A stretch of 64,000 bases of DNA from Beijerinckiaceae bacterium (GCA_024304885.1 JALJOM010000006.1:57277-121276); one strand, 5' to 3'; shown: positions 32,601-41,344, numbered from the stretch's first letter. The notes: generated from the sequence alone by a model not told the origin. Numbers and translations: made by a program.

Positions 32601-32855
32601 GGTCGGGGCTCGGGCCGGTGCGAGGCCGAAGGCTCTGGCGACGGAGCGCGGCATGTCCGGGCGCAGGATCGCGAGGCTCTCGGGGCCGGTGTAGTAGCCG
32701 GCGAGGACCTGGCCGGTTTCGAGGGTCCGGCCGGCCGGGTCGAGGCCTTGTCGCTCCGACTTCCCGGTCGAAAGTGTCCTGGCTTTCCCTTCCGAGTAAT
32801 AGTCGAGGATTTTCGCCCCGTCCGACGCGGCGGCGATCTTTCGGAAGTTCAGCAT
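29700..32855 (-). CDS. MOBF (TrwC/TraI-like) conjugative relaxase-helicase
   Basis: The 1051-residue protein has a TrwC-type relaxase domain at residues 1-290: catalytic tyrosines in ILDYYSEGK (19-20), and the metal-binding histidines in GDPHFHVHNF (about 212). A helicase domain follows with Walker A GVAGSGKTT (about 519), VLVIDEVSQ Walker B (about 590) and late motif near GRVFTVDSAQGMS. It nicks oriT, stays bound to the strand and unwinds it. The C-terminus is Pro-rich. The gene is read opposite to dotL; its ATG overlaps the stop of the small upstream gene. Confidence 0.93.
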   Translation of the reverse strand: MLNFRKIAAASDGAKILDYYSEGKARTLSTGKSERQGLDPAGRTLETGQVLAGYYTGPESLAILRPDMPRSVARAFGLAPARAPTTSELENLFEARRADTGAAWSDTKRELSGFDLVFSPHKSVSLAAEFAKCPAEAAAIRHAVLGANQDALRYAAADLGFTRRGHAGKDGVEAGEIGWLSFIHDAARQAIPIQDGSDGGTYLADAPVAGDPHFHVHNFVPNLVVTDTGHAGSLDARALTSAAVHEYGAYFQAKLADRLRDLGARVGYDADAQAIVLTDIPKEANDLFSKRDSQVLHEAKSFAKENSLDWDTLDYDYKMRILHEASKSGRLGKSKDDAREFWHEQAAAIGWEHDSVMNAVTPTPLTDERRFDLAYEHAARHLVGEFKRNSVIDARLLRVHAARGLIGTGISGSRRDVDHVVGLLLDRGIEIKGTPSALVTGMRKGTLHVTHKAQIEIEKSLSLAAKRAVGDTSGTLSARALRDAIEDVERSDADITFSAEQRAAIYAMGQGPKINLLTGVAGSGKTTLLRPLVAAWKQDGRRIVGTSTAWRQADALKDAGIDETVALQPLLRSIDEGRFRPDESMVLVIDEVSQISPRSMLRLLDLQAKTGMTLEMLGDREQCQSIDDAGDTIELLRRVLPKHALPEVLTSVRQKDERDREIASLFREGRTAEAFEMKREDGTARLVEGDYDQVLDQVADFVITRNDLLRSIDKRYSMSVTTLTNAEAADLSRAIRRRLKERGEIGADEVVYKAVNYRGDKPELFDLPIATGDKLRLYRRVWAKIDGKGATIGSNGDLVEVRGHTSKGLLLRNERGQTGEVEWRRLRDEATGRLLLGFGRVFTVDSAQGMSTKGEHLDVFARGTHTTSAFKAYTAESRATGRTFTFVSKAAVLADMRRKRALGDITPITDDDIWSSIEKDLAAKPYKSLAVDLLPKSARYWENGVRTSFHPHQRVETFPAAAAKMLATRDAIIASKAYSGISEEAAPTSERDAAILALAMQHLEEKRGSAAPTTLLSRKPRLAATPARPDDPRQQNQGPETPAPANPSPEF

Positions 32856-33178
32856 CGGGTGTCGGAGGCGGGGTGCGGGCCCGCGGCTTCGGTGCCGGCG
32901 AGCCCGGAATGGATGTCGGCGACAAGGCCCGCGGTCTTGGTCGTGATCTCGATGATTGCGCTTTGCTGGGCGATCATGCGTGACAGGAGGTCCTCGAGGC
33001 GGGGCCGGCCGTCCGGTGTGTCGTTCGGTGTGAGGAGATCGACGAGACGGCGGATGAGGTCGATCGAGACGTCGACCTGGGCTTGGAGGTTGACGTTGAT
33101 CTCGGCGAGCGCGTCCTGGCCAGCTTGGAGAACGATGAGCTGGTCCTGAATTTCGCTGAGCTTTTTTACGGGATCCAT
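32849..33178 (-). CDS. Small coiled-coil protein coupled to the relaxase
   Basis: The 109-residue product overlaps the relaxase start by seven bases. It is helical throughout, with a heptad-like pattern (VKKLSEIQDQLIVLQAGQDAL and LIRRLVDLL) and no DNA-binding motif I can name. Because relaxase genes often follow a small accessory DNA-binding protein, it may help the relaxosome, but nothing in the sequence proves it. Confidence 0.6.
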   Translation of the reverse strand: MDPVKKLSEIQDQLIVLQAGQDALAEINVNLQAQVDVSIDLIRRLVDLLTPNDTPDGRPRLEDLLSRMIAQQSAIIEITTKTAGLVADIHSGLAGTEAAGPHPASDTRC

Positions 33179-33403
33179 GGGCGACTCCTTCGCGCCGCGC
33201 CAGGATCAGGGTGATGGCCGCGAATTCCGAACGACCGTCTTCCCATAACGACGCTTCGGCCCTGAAAAGAGCCGCGCGTATCGCGCCCTAGATGCCGGAC
33301 CAATTTGTGAGGCAATCGCCGACACTAACAGCACCTCTACGCTGAAAATCTGCCGGAAACGTCCTTCCTGCTCATGCGATTAGTGGCGCGAGAGTGATTT
33401 GCC

Positions 33404-33988
33404 TTACCGGACATCGTAGCCAAACCACCCAAGGAGGGTGGCGGCTGCACGCCGAAAGAGGCCAGCCACGGTCCACTCTTGCGTTTCAGTGGCCGCTGGA
33501 GGTGTACGTCGCTCGGCTCGGGCGACTCTGCGCCATTCCCAGGGCGGCACTTGCTGGTCTTTCGGCAAGGCCCATAGGCCGCGCTTCGCGGCGCGGGCTT
33601 CCGCTTCAATGGTCACGAAATTCGGGTCGTCGTTATAGCGGGTGAAAACCCAGGCGGCGCCTTCGCGCAGTAGCTGGGCATTGACATCGATTTCGCCGAC
33701 CCGGACTCGGCCCACGGTGCGGCCATACCGGTCGTGGTCGACCACGGCGATGTTGACGTCCCTGGCAAAGACGAGTGCTGAAAGGGCCTGCTTCGCCCGA
33801 CTTCCGTAGGGCTGATCATGCTCCGGCGCGTCGATCGCGGCAAGCCGGATCCTCACTTGATTGCGCTGGACAGTCAGGAGGGTGAGCGTGTCGCCATCCG
33901 ATACCGCGACCACGCGGCCGGTAAGCTCTGCGCCGAAGGCCGGTGTCGCCAGAAGAAAGAGAACCAGAGCCGCAGTTCGAAGTTTCAT
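33404..33988 (-). CDS. Exported thermonuclease-like (SNase) protein
   Basis: The 194-residue protein has a signal peptide (LVLFLLATPAFGAE) and a staphylococcal-nuclease fold: GDTLTLLT, RIRLAAIDAPEHDQPYG with a catalytic-type Arg, and VDHDRYGRTVGRV. The late NAQLLREGAAWVFTRY segment is family-typical. These enzymes cut DNA and RNA outside the cytoplasm. Plasmid-borne copies are common near transfer genes; a role in clearing DNA during transfer is possible but unproven. Confidence 0.85.
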   Translation of the reverse strand: MKLRTAALVLFLLATPAFGAELTGRVVAVSDGDTLTLLTVQRNQVRIRLAAIDAPEHDQPYGSRAKQALSALVFARDVNIAVVDHDRYGRTVGRVRVGEIDVNAQLLREGAAWVFTRYNDDPNFVTIEAEARAAKRGLWALPKDQQVPPWEWRRVARAERRTPPAATETQEWTVAGLFRRAAATLLGWFGYDVR

Positions 33989-34378
33989 AGGCGAGGCAAT
34001 CCTCTCGGCTGGTCAGCCCGGCGGGATCATGAGCGTCCCAATCCGGCGACGGATTTCCAAATTTGAATTCGCACGTCTCGCCCGGAGATAGACGGGGTCT
34101 GGCGGTTCACTTTTTCGACGCGAGATCGATGGGTGGCTCCTTGTGTGCCGCGCCAGGATCGGTGCAGGGATCGCGAATGCCGAGCCTGGTGTGGGGAACG
34201 CGAGGGCTGAAGGCCCGGAAGGGTGGCTCACCGGCCGCTCCTGGGCGCGCTCTGAGCAGCGTCTTTCGGGCAACGGCCGCCCCGCGAGCGGTCCTTCCCC
34301 GGATGCCCCGAATCGTCGCTGAGACGCTCGAGTGATGCGGGATTGAGCCATGCTGTCGGGGGGCATGGGGTCTTACCA
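33989..34378. other. Intergenic stretch, no gene seen
   Basis: Short frames on both strands lack start signals and recognisable content. The sequence is GC-rich and no oriT-like array of repeats was noticed here or in the neighbouring gap 33179-33403. Confidence 0.4.
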
Positions 34379-35353
34379 TCAGTGGCGTGTCAGGTCTCCG
34401 GGATCGCTTGGAACGTGGGGTCTTTCACCGTGGCGGCGGAGGAACTCGTCGGCTTCGTCGACAGCGGCTCGGACGACTTTCTCGGTTCGTCGCAGAAGGT
34501 CGGGATGGCCTGGGAAGAGATCCATGAAGGCGCCCTTGAGCTGCAACCACGAGATTTCGATCAGCTTGATGTGATGCGAGAGAGCCTTTCCGTCGAAGAA
34601 GTCGTGGAAGTCGGCGAGGAAGGAGATGCTCTTTCGGGTCGTGTTCGGCAGGGCCGTTCCCGGGGTGAATGCGAGGATGTAGAGAGCCGGTTCCGTGATG
34701 GCATCGCGCTTTGTCGCTCCGGCCGGGGCCTCGACCGAGAGGAGTGTCCGCTCGGATTCGGGTAGGCGAGCGAGGGCGATCGGGACTTCTGCTTGCGCGA
34801 TACCGAGGGCGGCGCAGGCGTCGGTTGCGAAGAAGCGATAGGTCCGATGGCCAGTATCGGGGATCTTGTCCTCGAAGAGCAGGTTCAGGAGCAGATTGGG
34901 GCTCAAGCCGGGTCCTGCCAGGACCGTCTCGAAGCTTCGGTGAGCGCTGTCATGGTCGTTGGAGTTGTGAGGGTCGTTTTGCGTTTCGCCGAGCGCGTAG
35001 CGGCCGGTCTTGCGAATTGCGGGAAGGACCTCGTGCGTGACCCAGCGTCGGAACTCGTTCGCCTTCGGGAGCCGGCTGGTGAAAATCAGTTTGTAGAGGC
35101 CGGACTCGCTGACGATCAAGAGATCTTGGGGTCCTCCAGGGGTCCGAACATTGGTCGTACCCTTTTCGTCGTCATCGAGCCGTGCGAGCGCTTTGCTGGT
35201 GTCGCTGTGAGCCAGCGCTTTGCAGATATCCGCAGCGACGAACCAGGGCTCGCCGTTCTTTTGCAAAGTTCTGAGACCTAGATTCTCGAATTGGAATTCA
35301 ACCGGCAAGGTGAGAGCGGCGGATTCGTGGTCGTTTTGTGCGTCGTGTCTCAT
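34379..35353 (-). CDS. BRO-family/phage antirepressor-like protein
   Basis: The 324-residue protein begins with a Bro-N domain: FQFENLGLRTLQKNGEPWFVAADICKAL in shortened form (GEPWFVAADICKAL), then SESGLYKLIFTSRLPKANEFRRWVTHEVLPAIRKTG at residues about 83-120. A second half (155-300) has KITDTGHRTYRFFATDACAALGIA-like sequence that repeats the pattern weakly. Such proteins act as antirepressors or DNA-binding regulators in phages. On a conjugative element it may respond to entry or stress. Confidence 0.8.
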   Translation of the reverse strand: MRHDAQNDHESAALTLPVEFQFENLGLRTLQKNGEPWFVAADICKALAHSDTSKALARLDDDEKGTTNVRTPGGPQDLLIVSESGLYKLIFTSRLPKANEFRRWVTHEVLPAIRKTGRYALGETQNDPHNSNDHDSAHRSFETVLAGPGLSPNLLLNLLFEDKIPDTGHRTYRFFATDACAALGIAQAEVPIALARLPESERTLLSVEAPAGATKRDAITEPALYILAFTPGTALPNTTRKSISFLADFHDFFDGKALSHHIKLIEISWLQLKGAFMDLFPGHPDLLRRTEKVVRAAVDEADEFLRRHGERPHVPSDPGDLTRH

Positions 35354-35835
35354 AGCTTCGTCTTCCCCTGGTAATCAGTTAGCTTTCTCCGTTCGGCCTT
35401 GCCGCTTCGGAGCAGCCGGCCGCCGCGTAGCACGCTCGTGGCGAGCGGCGACTCGAGCCGAGTTCCGGCATGACTCGAGCGTCGGGGCCTGTGGCGCGAA
35501 CGCGAAATTCTTTGTTGTTCTCTTTTTCGTGAAGCACGTGGTGCGCGTAGCAAGGCCTACCGGCAAATGTAGCGTGTAGTCCCTTCCGCCTGCCGGGAGC
35601 GCCCCCGAAGGGGGCGCCTGCACCAACGGTGCATTGGTCCATTATGATCACTCTTGCTCTGGCGCTCGACTGGCGGATGTCTGTCGAGGGTCTGGCGATG
35701 CTCTGGCGGAATGGGCCGGGAGGCGTGGGGGTGAGGCGCTATTGCCGCAAATGCGCGGGCGTGATCGCGTTCGCGTGGCGCGATTGTAAATGAAAAAGGG
35801 GCGGTGAGACTTCGCCGATTTCAGGTGGAGGCGTA
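35354..35835. other. Intergenic region with a strong GC hairpin
   Basis: No gene is supported. GCGCCCCC (35599-35606) and GGGGGCGC (35610-35617) form an 8-bp stem with a GAA loop, and ACCAA (35622-35626) pairs with TTGGT (35634-35638). These may be terminators or parts of a leader for flanking genes. Confidence 0.45.
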
Positions 35836-36438
35836 ATGAGCGGCAATAGTGATGCGACCTTGGTGCTCGAGCATATAGCGCGATCGCAGGACCGATCGCC
35901 GTTGTTCTGGTGGATGCTGGACCATCATGATGAGATCGTGAAGGCGGCGCAGGGGCGGCGGATCCGGTGGAGACAATTTTGTGCGGATGTGACGGCGTTG
36001 GGCTTGACCGATACGCGAGGCGGGCCAGTCACGGAGCGAAATGCACGGGAAACCTGGCGTCAGGTTCGCCGCGAGACCGCGCGGACGGAAAAGCTCAGGG
36101 TCGAGCGAGAGGCCGCGAAGGCAGCTGCGGCCGAAGCGCGGCGTCATTATCCGTCGCGCCAGCCGATTGGATGGAGGCCGGAGGTCGTAGCGTCGGCTGG
36201 TTCACAGATCAGAGCAGGGGTGCCCGTGAAGCGAGAGCCGACGCAGGTGTTCGCTATGCCGGAGGTAGGCGCTGACGCGGGTTTATCGAGCGAGGAATAT
36301 CGTCGTCTGAGGGATGAGCGGGGGCCAGACGGCTTGCTGACCGATCGCGCACTCGAGATTCGGGATCGGGAGGTGAGGGAGCGTCAACGGAATATGGACC
36401 GCTGGTTGGGGCTACGTCACAGGGACGAGGAGGAATAG
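35836..36438 (+). CDS. Putative DNA-binding protein, charged
   Basis: The ATG at 35836 follows GGTGGAGGCG. The 200-residue product has an HTH-like start (IRWRQFCADVTALGLTDTRG, then TERNARETWRQVRRE), followed by a long charged helix (KLRVEREAAKAAAAEARR) and a variable part. It lies 87 bases before the ParA-type ATPase, so it may be its DNA-binding partner, but I do not recognise a family. Confidence 0.6.
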   Translation: MSGNSDATLVLEHIARSQDRSPLFWWMLDHHDEIVKAAQGRRIRWRQFCADVTALGLTDTRGGPVTERNARETWRQVRRETARTEKLRVEREAAKAAAAEARRHYPSRQPIGWRPEVVASAGSQIRAGVPVKREPTQVFAMPEVGADAGLSSEEYRRLRDERGPDGLLTDRALEIRDREVRERQRNMDRWLGLRHRDEEE

Positions 36439-36525
36439 CCATGTAATTTTGTGTTCGCGTGTCTGTCCTCGAGGGTGGTTCGGGTCGTGGCTTTTACGGC
36501 CGGAATCGGACGAGAGGACTTATCG

Positions 36526-37344
36526 ATGGGCACGAAGGAAGTGGTCTGTTTGCAAGAGCCGAGCGCGGTGAGCGGAGAACCGGAATTGCCGGTCCTGATC
36601 ATGATGCTTGGCCGAGGGAGAGTGGGCAAGACTGCGACGGCGACGGCTCTTGTTCAGTTTTACCGGAGCTTGGGGTGTGATCTCAGGGTGTGGAACGCGG
36701 ATCAGCAGAACGAAAGTCATAGCTTGTCGCGGTTTCACAAAGACGTGGAGGAGCCGTCACCAGGGAGCAGCTTCGAGGACCGGAAGCGCTGGTTGGAGGA
36801 TCGAATCCAGGATCAGAGCCGGGCCCGATATGACGCGGTGATCGATTTCGCCGGCGGGGATGTGACGGTTCAGAAGCTCGCGAAGGAAGTCCGGCTCGGG
36901 CGCATGTTGGCACGCATGGGGATCCGGCCAGTGGCGGTTCATGTCGTGGGGCCGGAGAAGGCTGATCTGGATTATCTGAGGCAGATATCGGTGACGGGTC
37001 TCTTCATGCCGGAGGCGACGGTGATTGTCTTGAACGGGGGGCTCGTCCAGTCGGGCCGGTCTGTCGAGTATGCCTTTAACGAGATCAAGAAGGAGAAGGT
37101 TGTTCTGGAGGCGAAGAAGCGGGGCGCCGAGATTGTGACGATGCCTTCCCTGCCGTGCATGTCGGCGGTGATGGATTTGGGTGTGTCGTTCCAGGATGTT
37201 GGCAACGGATCGTTCAAGCCGGGTCAGGAACCGCTGTCGATGTTCGATCAGGAAAGGACCGGTCTCTGGCTCGAGGAGGAACTGCCGGAGTTTTTTGGGG
37301 CATTGCCGCAGTCATGGATGCCGGGTTCCGGTCGGAAGGGGTGA
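36526..37344 (+). CDS. ParA/MinD-type ATPase
   Basis: The ATG at 36526 gives 272 residues. The start MLGRGRVGKTATATAL holds a Walker A motif of the deviant ParA type. AVIDFAGGD and VAVHVVGPEKADLDYL follow the fold. Related plasmid proteins (StbB- or TraL-type) serve partition or transfer rather than chromosome segregation. The next gene starts four bases after its stop. It differs from the usual ParA partner of the ParB at 45088, which lies 8 kb away. Confidence 0.8.
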   Translation: MGTKEVVCLQEPSAVSGEPELPVLIMMLGRGRVGKTATATALVQFYRSLGCDLRVWNADQQNESHSLSRFHKDVEEPSPGSSFEDRKRWLEDRIQDQSRARYDAVIDFAGGDVTVQKLAKEVRLGRMLARMGIRPVAVHVVGPEKADLDYLRQISVTGLFMPEATVIVLNGGLVQSGRSVEYAFNEIKKEKVVLEAKKRGAEIVTMPSLPCMSAVMDLGVSFQDVGNGSFKPGQEPLSMFDQERTGLWLEEELPEFFGALPQSWMPGSGRKG

Positions 37345-37348
37345 TGTC

Positions 37349-38035
37349 GTGACCAAGGGATCGACAGATTATTCGGATCGTGACGGGAGGGTACCGCGGG
37401 ACGTCGAGGCAGCGATCGCGGAAATCGAGGCGGCGGCCGGCAATTGGGGCATTCGGCGCGACCATCCAGAGGGTCGTTTCGTCACGGCTATCCTGGTCAC
37501 GATGAAATGCTTGAGTCGAATTTTGCGCGAGCAGAATGACGTAGCGGAGCGGATCGAGGAACGGCTGGCGGCATTGGACAGGAAAGGTGAGGGCGAACTC
37601 GAGAAAATCCGAGAATTTCGGAAGAGCCTCGAGGCTTTGGCCCAGGAGGCGAAGGTCGCTGTTCGTGACGCCGAGATTCGCTACGACGAGGCATTCACCC
37701 GCCAGGTCCAGCACATCGGGAAAAAGATGATCGGCGAGTTCGCCGAATGGCGAGTGATCGTCGAGGGCGCGTGGAACCGCAAGATGAAATGGAAATGGGC
37801 GAGCGTGGCTTGTTTGCTGACCCTGCTCGTCGCGGGAGTAGGGTACGGGTTCCGGGAGTGGCAGGATAGGGGAATTCTCCAGGCGGTGGCGCGGTGCCGC
37901 GAATCGCCCGACATGATCGTGCCGAAGACGGGCGAGGGCGGATGTCTCGTGGCCAAGCTCGTGGCGCGAGAAACTGGCGATGTGGTCGAGGATGTGGGAA
38001 AGAAACTGAAGGGCTTGTGGCCCTTCGGTTCGTGA
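37349..38035 (+). CDS. Coiled-coil protein with one membrane helix
   Basis: The GTG at 37349 follows GGAAGGGGTG. The 228-residue product has a central coiled coil (about 50-125; ERIEERLAALDRKGEGELEK), a membrane helix at about 150-170 (WASVACLLTLLVAGVGYGF) and a short C-terminal domain. It follows the ParA-type ATPase directly, like StbC/MbeB-type partners in mobilisation modules. Function is inferred from context. Confidence 0.65.
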   Translation: MTKGSTDYSDRDGRVPRDVEAAIAEIEAAAGNWGIRRDHPEGRFVTAILVTMKCLSRILREQNDVAERIEERLAALDRKGEGELEKIREFRKSLEALAQEAKVAVRDAEIRYDEAFTRQVQHIGKKMIGEFAEWRVIVEGAWNRKMKWKWASVACLLTLLVAGVGYGFREWQDRGILQAVARCRESPDMIVPKTGEGGCLVAKLVARETGDVVEDVGKKLKGLWPFGS

Positions 38036-38102
38036 GGTCGTCGGTGGATGTCATGCCGAAGAGCGAAGGTGGCGGGGACCTTTCGATCCCCGCCCTCGTG
38101 CG

Positions 38103-38675
38103 TCAGCCGAAGGCGCTCATTTGGGCTTCGGCCGAGCGCTGCTCGAGGGAGCTCTCGGCCTGGGCCGCATAGGGCTTCCAGTCCTCGCCGGTGATCTCCT
38201 TGTAAGCTTCGATGGCGCCTTCGGCCGCGGCGAGGAGCGCGTAGGCCTGCATGCACATATCGGCGGCGAACTCGCGGATGCGCTGGGCCTTGCTCTCGAG
38301 CCCGACCGGGGCGTCTTGCTCCTGGCCCGCGTCGTGGCCGCGGGTCGAGGCGGCGCGGGCCTCGCCGACTTTCTCCGAATAGAACCGGCCGGCGCCGACC
38401 GCCGAGGAGACCAGGGACCCGACGAGCCGCTGGAAGTGCATCGCGGTCGCCTTCTCGTTGAGGGTTTCCTCGAAGGAGAGCCACATGGCCTTGAGCCCCC
38501 GGGCGTGCGCCATCTTGATCTGCTCGTACTCGGGGACGATGAGGCCGAAGGCCTGGGCGACGCTCTCGGCGATGCCCTGATGGGGGCAGAGCTGGACGGC
38601 CATCTCGAAGGTCGGAGGAGTGCGGTCCTTGGACTTCGCGGGGGCTTGCTGGGACTGAGCGGTCTTCTTAGCCAT
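38103..38675 (-). CDS. Conserved-looking helical protein, unknown function
   Basis: I start at the ATG at 38675 (MAKKTAQSQQA), preceded by GGAAAGGATCC; the frame is open for 660 bases more but there it covers repeats and non-coding sequence. The 190-residue product is helical and acidic with a MHFQRLVGSLVSSAVGAGRFYSEKV segment and ends EQRSAEAQMSAFG. No domain is recognised. It stands opposite to the ParA-type cluster and ends 68 bases from it. Confidence 0.65.
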   Translation of the reverse strand: MAKKTAQSQQAPAKSKDRTPPTFEMAVQLCPHQGIAESVAQAFGLIVPEYEQIKMAHARGLKAMWLSFEETLNEKATAMHFQRLVGSLVSSAVGAGRFYSEKVGEARAASTRGHDAGQEQDAPVGLESKAQRIREFAADMCMQAYALLAAAEGAIEAYKEITGEDWKPYAAQAESSLEQRSAEAQMSAFG

Positions 38676-38843
38676 GACAGGGATCCTTTCCTGAGCGCCG
38701 GGGGCCGCTGGCCCTTCGCCAGCGCGTTCCCCTCGGTGCGACGGGAAGAGCCCGGCCGAGAGCCTGGAGCGCACCCGAGACTGGCGCGTCAGCGCCAGCG
38801 TGGGCCGGAGCGGAGCGGAGGACGGCGACGGGCGGCGATTTTG

Positions 38844-38910
38844 TTTCGCGAGGAATGCCGGCTTCATGCGCCCCGCCGTCACTATGCGGGGCGCGCCGGC
38901 AGGGGAAAAT
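38844..38910. repeat. Repeat family 1, copy 1
   Basis: Starts TTTCGCGAGGA and ends CGGCAGGGGAAAAT. It contains a hairpin, GCGCCCCGC paired with GCGGGGCGC (38869-38891). About four fifths of bases match the copy at 41112. Both copies could encode FRE(E/D).R..APRR in one frame, so an ancestral coding origin is possible. Confidence 0.6.
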
Positions 38911-39665
38911 CGTTGTACGGAGACGTTGCGGGACGGGCAGGCCGGGCTACAGGCGCACATAAAACGAGGGGACGAGCGGCTGAAGGGCGGCGTCGAGGCT
39001 CCCGCCCTCTGGAGAAAGGATCTGCTCGGGCATCGACCGAGACTTGCTGACCCGGAGAGCCTGCGTGTCCACGAACGCGCGACCTCGAGATGCTTTGCCT
39101 TGCGCCTTGCCCCAGGGGCATCGTGAGAGCGGCCGACGCCTCTGGCCAAGGTTCGTTCCCGAAGCGGGCGATCACGCGGGCGCGGCGCAGAACAAGGGGC
39201 TTGTTCGAGATGGTCCCGAGGAGACGGCCGCCGATGCTTTCGGCGTGATCGGGTCCCTGGTCTCGTTTGCGCTGTCGGCATCGCCTTTCGGAGAGGGCGT
39301 GAGCTTGCAGCATGCCGCCATGACCTTTCAGGCACTGACCTGAGCGCGGGACGCTTTCGTCCGGGTCGAGAGCGAGGTCCGTGCGATCAGCGTTGTCGAG
39401 AGCTGCGCAGGCAGGAGGGCATCCTGCCCTGATCCGAGATGCCGAGGCTTCGGAGAACCGGAAGGCTCGAAGCGCGGCCTTTGACCGAGGCGTCGAGAGT
39501 GCTGGACCGTGCCTGGTGTGACAACGGGAGAACCGCTACGGACGGGGATCGAAGGGTCCCCGCGCCTTCGCCGCTGACGTACCGAGGTTCTGTTCGCAGT
39601 GAGTGGGCAGGAGGTGAAAAGGCTCGTGGTCGAGCCGCGGGCCGGACTTCATCGATTTGCGAGAA

Positions 39666-39793
39666 GATCGGTAGAATTGGGCGGACCGTTCGTCCTCGAT
39701 GCGGGTCTGCCGTGCATGGTAGGATGGGATCTCAGAGAGATTGAAAAAGATTCAGCTGCTTCGATCTGAAAACTCGATCGGCGCGGGAGCGCC
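39666..39793. repeat. Repeat family 2, copy 1
   Basis: About 128 bases from GATCGG-AGAATTGGG to the terminal hairpin GGCGCGGGAGCGCC. Conserved blocks shared with the copy at 42612 include CGTTCGTCCTCGA, GCATGGTA and TCAGCTGC-TCGA. Identity is roughly three quarters by eye. Confidence 0.65.
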
Positions 39794-40023
39794 TTGTGAT
39801 TTAGCCCTCTCGATGGCTCGAGCTGTTGTCGTTTGCGGTGACGGTTCGGTTCGCGAAAGGGATCGTCACCCGAAGGGTCGAGCCGCCTTGGCGGCTCGGG
39901 GAGCGAAGCGAGTAGAGCCCGGTCCGCAGAGCGGATTCGCCGAAGTTGTTGGCGTATCGACCTCGAGCTCAAAATTCTGCAGCAGCCCCGTTTGCTCATT
40001 GCTCTCATGGAGCGCGTGAGGAC

Positions 40024-40434
40024 TCAGCTCGATAATTGAAGGGCATGCCTCGATAGATCCAGGGAGGGTTTGCAGGATCGATCCGTCCTTTGTCGAGTGC
40101 GTCGAGAAAGTCGAGAAGATAGCCGATCGGCGGGGTAAGGGGAGCTTCTCCAAAGGGTCAGGAACTCGTGACGACGTAGGGGGTCGTATGCGAACAGTCG
40201 AGCTCGCGCGCGTCTCCATGCGTCGGCCCGTCGTTGCCTGGTTCGGTCGTCATCGTGTCGCCATTGGTGGGAGCGACGGTTCATGACGGTATCGGCATCG
40301 GTTTGTTCATCGGCGATGATTTCAGCAAGTAGCGGAAACTTGCTGCGTTGCTTGCGCTGGTTGCGCAAGAGAGCGGCCCGCTTTCTCGGTGGGTCTTCGA
40401 ATTCAGTGCGGGGAGGCCATCTTTTGAAGCGCAT
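40024..40434 (-). CDS. Small basic protein, unknown function
   Basis: I start at the ATG at 40434 (MRFKRWPPRTEF). The 136-residue product is very basic. Its opening, RWPPRTEFEDPPRKRAALL, and the later ADTVMNRRSHQW segment recall a family of ~100-residue hypothetical proteins seen on alphaproteobacterial plasmids and phages. It lacks membrane helices and known motifs. Longer reading upstream covers unrelated sequence. Confidence 0.6.
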   Translation of the reverse strand: MRFKRWPPRTEFEDPPRKRAALLRNQRKQRSKFPLLAEIIADEQTDADTVMNRRSHQWRHDDDRTRQRRADAWRRARARLFAYDPLRRHEFLTLWRSSPYPADRLSSRLSRRTRQRTDRSCKPSLDLSRHALQLSS

Positions 40435-40684
40435 GACAGTCCCTTTCATGGGCTGTTGCGTTCGGTCGACAGGAGTGGGCAGTGGCTCGATGTCTCCTGG
40501 TTCGAGCGGGTGAACGGAATGCTTCTCGCGAAAGGCGAGGGGGTGAGACGGTTCGCCGAGTCGGGTTGGGGCAGGCCGAGTCGCCGTGCAGCGAGGGGAC
40601 GAGCGAGGAAATTTTCGTTTCGCGCCGGAACGATCGAGATTGAGTCGAGACGATCGTGTGCCGTCGTGGGTCGGAGATCGAGAT

Positions 40685-40963
40685 ATGAAATGCGCTCTGC
40701 TTATTGGAGGGGTTTCGAGGTTCGCTCGGGAGCTGCTGCGGTGGCTATGCGATATCCTGGGGTTCGGGCTCGGGGTCGCGTGTTTTGTCATTTTCGTGGT
40801 CGGGCTTTTTCCCGAGGACCGCATGAGAGAGCAACGCTCGGTTGCAGTATGGCGTCCGAGGTACGACGTAGAGCCGGCCCGGACGGCTGAAGTGACGCAG
40901 ACGGCTTTGGCGAAAAGGCGAATTTCCGACTCGATTGGGAAGCACGATCGAGATCGTGAGTGA
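40685..40963 (+). CDS. Small membrane protein, unknown function
   Basis: The ATG at 40685 has GGAGATCGAG upstream. The 92-residue product has one or two membrane helices (LLRWLCDILGFGLGVACFV and IFVVGLF) and a charged C-terminus. Isolated between a minus-strand gene and a repeat, it is only moderately supported. Confidence 0.4.
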   Translation: MKCALLIGGVSRFARELLRWLCDILGFGLGVACFVIFVVGLFPEDRMREQRSVAVWRPRYDVEPARTAEVTQTALAKRRISDSIGKHDRDRE

Positions 40964-41111
40964 CCGGGGGCTATCGGCCCCTCCCTCGCGTATCTCGAAG
41001 TGGGACGGCTTCTTCTTCGTTCTTGTCCGTATAGGAGCCGTTGTCGGCATCTTCCGTGGTGCTCGATCGTCCGAGGCGAGGCGCCGAGCCGCGCGAACCC
41101 CGAGCAATTTC

Positions 41112-41177
41112 TTTCGCGAGGATTCTCGGCGATATGCGCCTCGCCGTATGTTGCGGGGCGCGTCGGCAGGGAAAAAT
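41112..41177. repeat. Repeat family 1, copy 2
   Basis: Begins TTTCGCGAGGA and ends CGGCAGGGAAAAAT, aligning along its whole length with the copy at 38844. The internal hairpin is kept but with GCGCCTCGC opposite GCGGGGCGC, so one pair is lost. Confidence 0.6.
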
Positions 41178-41344
41178 TCCCCAAGCACAGGGCCGGAGAG
41201 GAGCTGACTGCTGTTATGAGGTAGACGCCGGCAGTGGGCGGCTCGGGCCATGCGAAGGACGAGGCGGATGGCCAGAATACGTATCGGCGGCCGAGTGAGG
41301 GTTGTTCGATTGACTTGATCGGCACTGCTCGCGAAGGGCAATGG

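Larger units (their letters stand above)
38676..40023. other. Gene-poor stretch with repeats and hairpins
   Basis: About 1.35 kb with no gene I can support. It contains the leader of the 38675 gene (hairpin CGCTGGCGAAGGGCCAGCG, 38711-38729 region), one copy each of two repeat families (38844 and 39666), and short frames without start signals. Composition stays GC-rich, so it looks like decayed plasmid sequence rather than foreign DNA. Confidence 0.5.

Noticed and set aside
33179..33403. oriT candidate beside the relaxase and nuclease genes
   Set aside because: The gap is in a plausible place, but I saw no clear inverted repeat plus nick-like sequence that would support the call.
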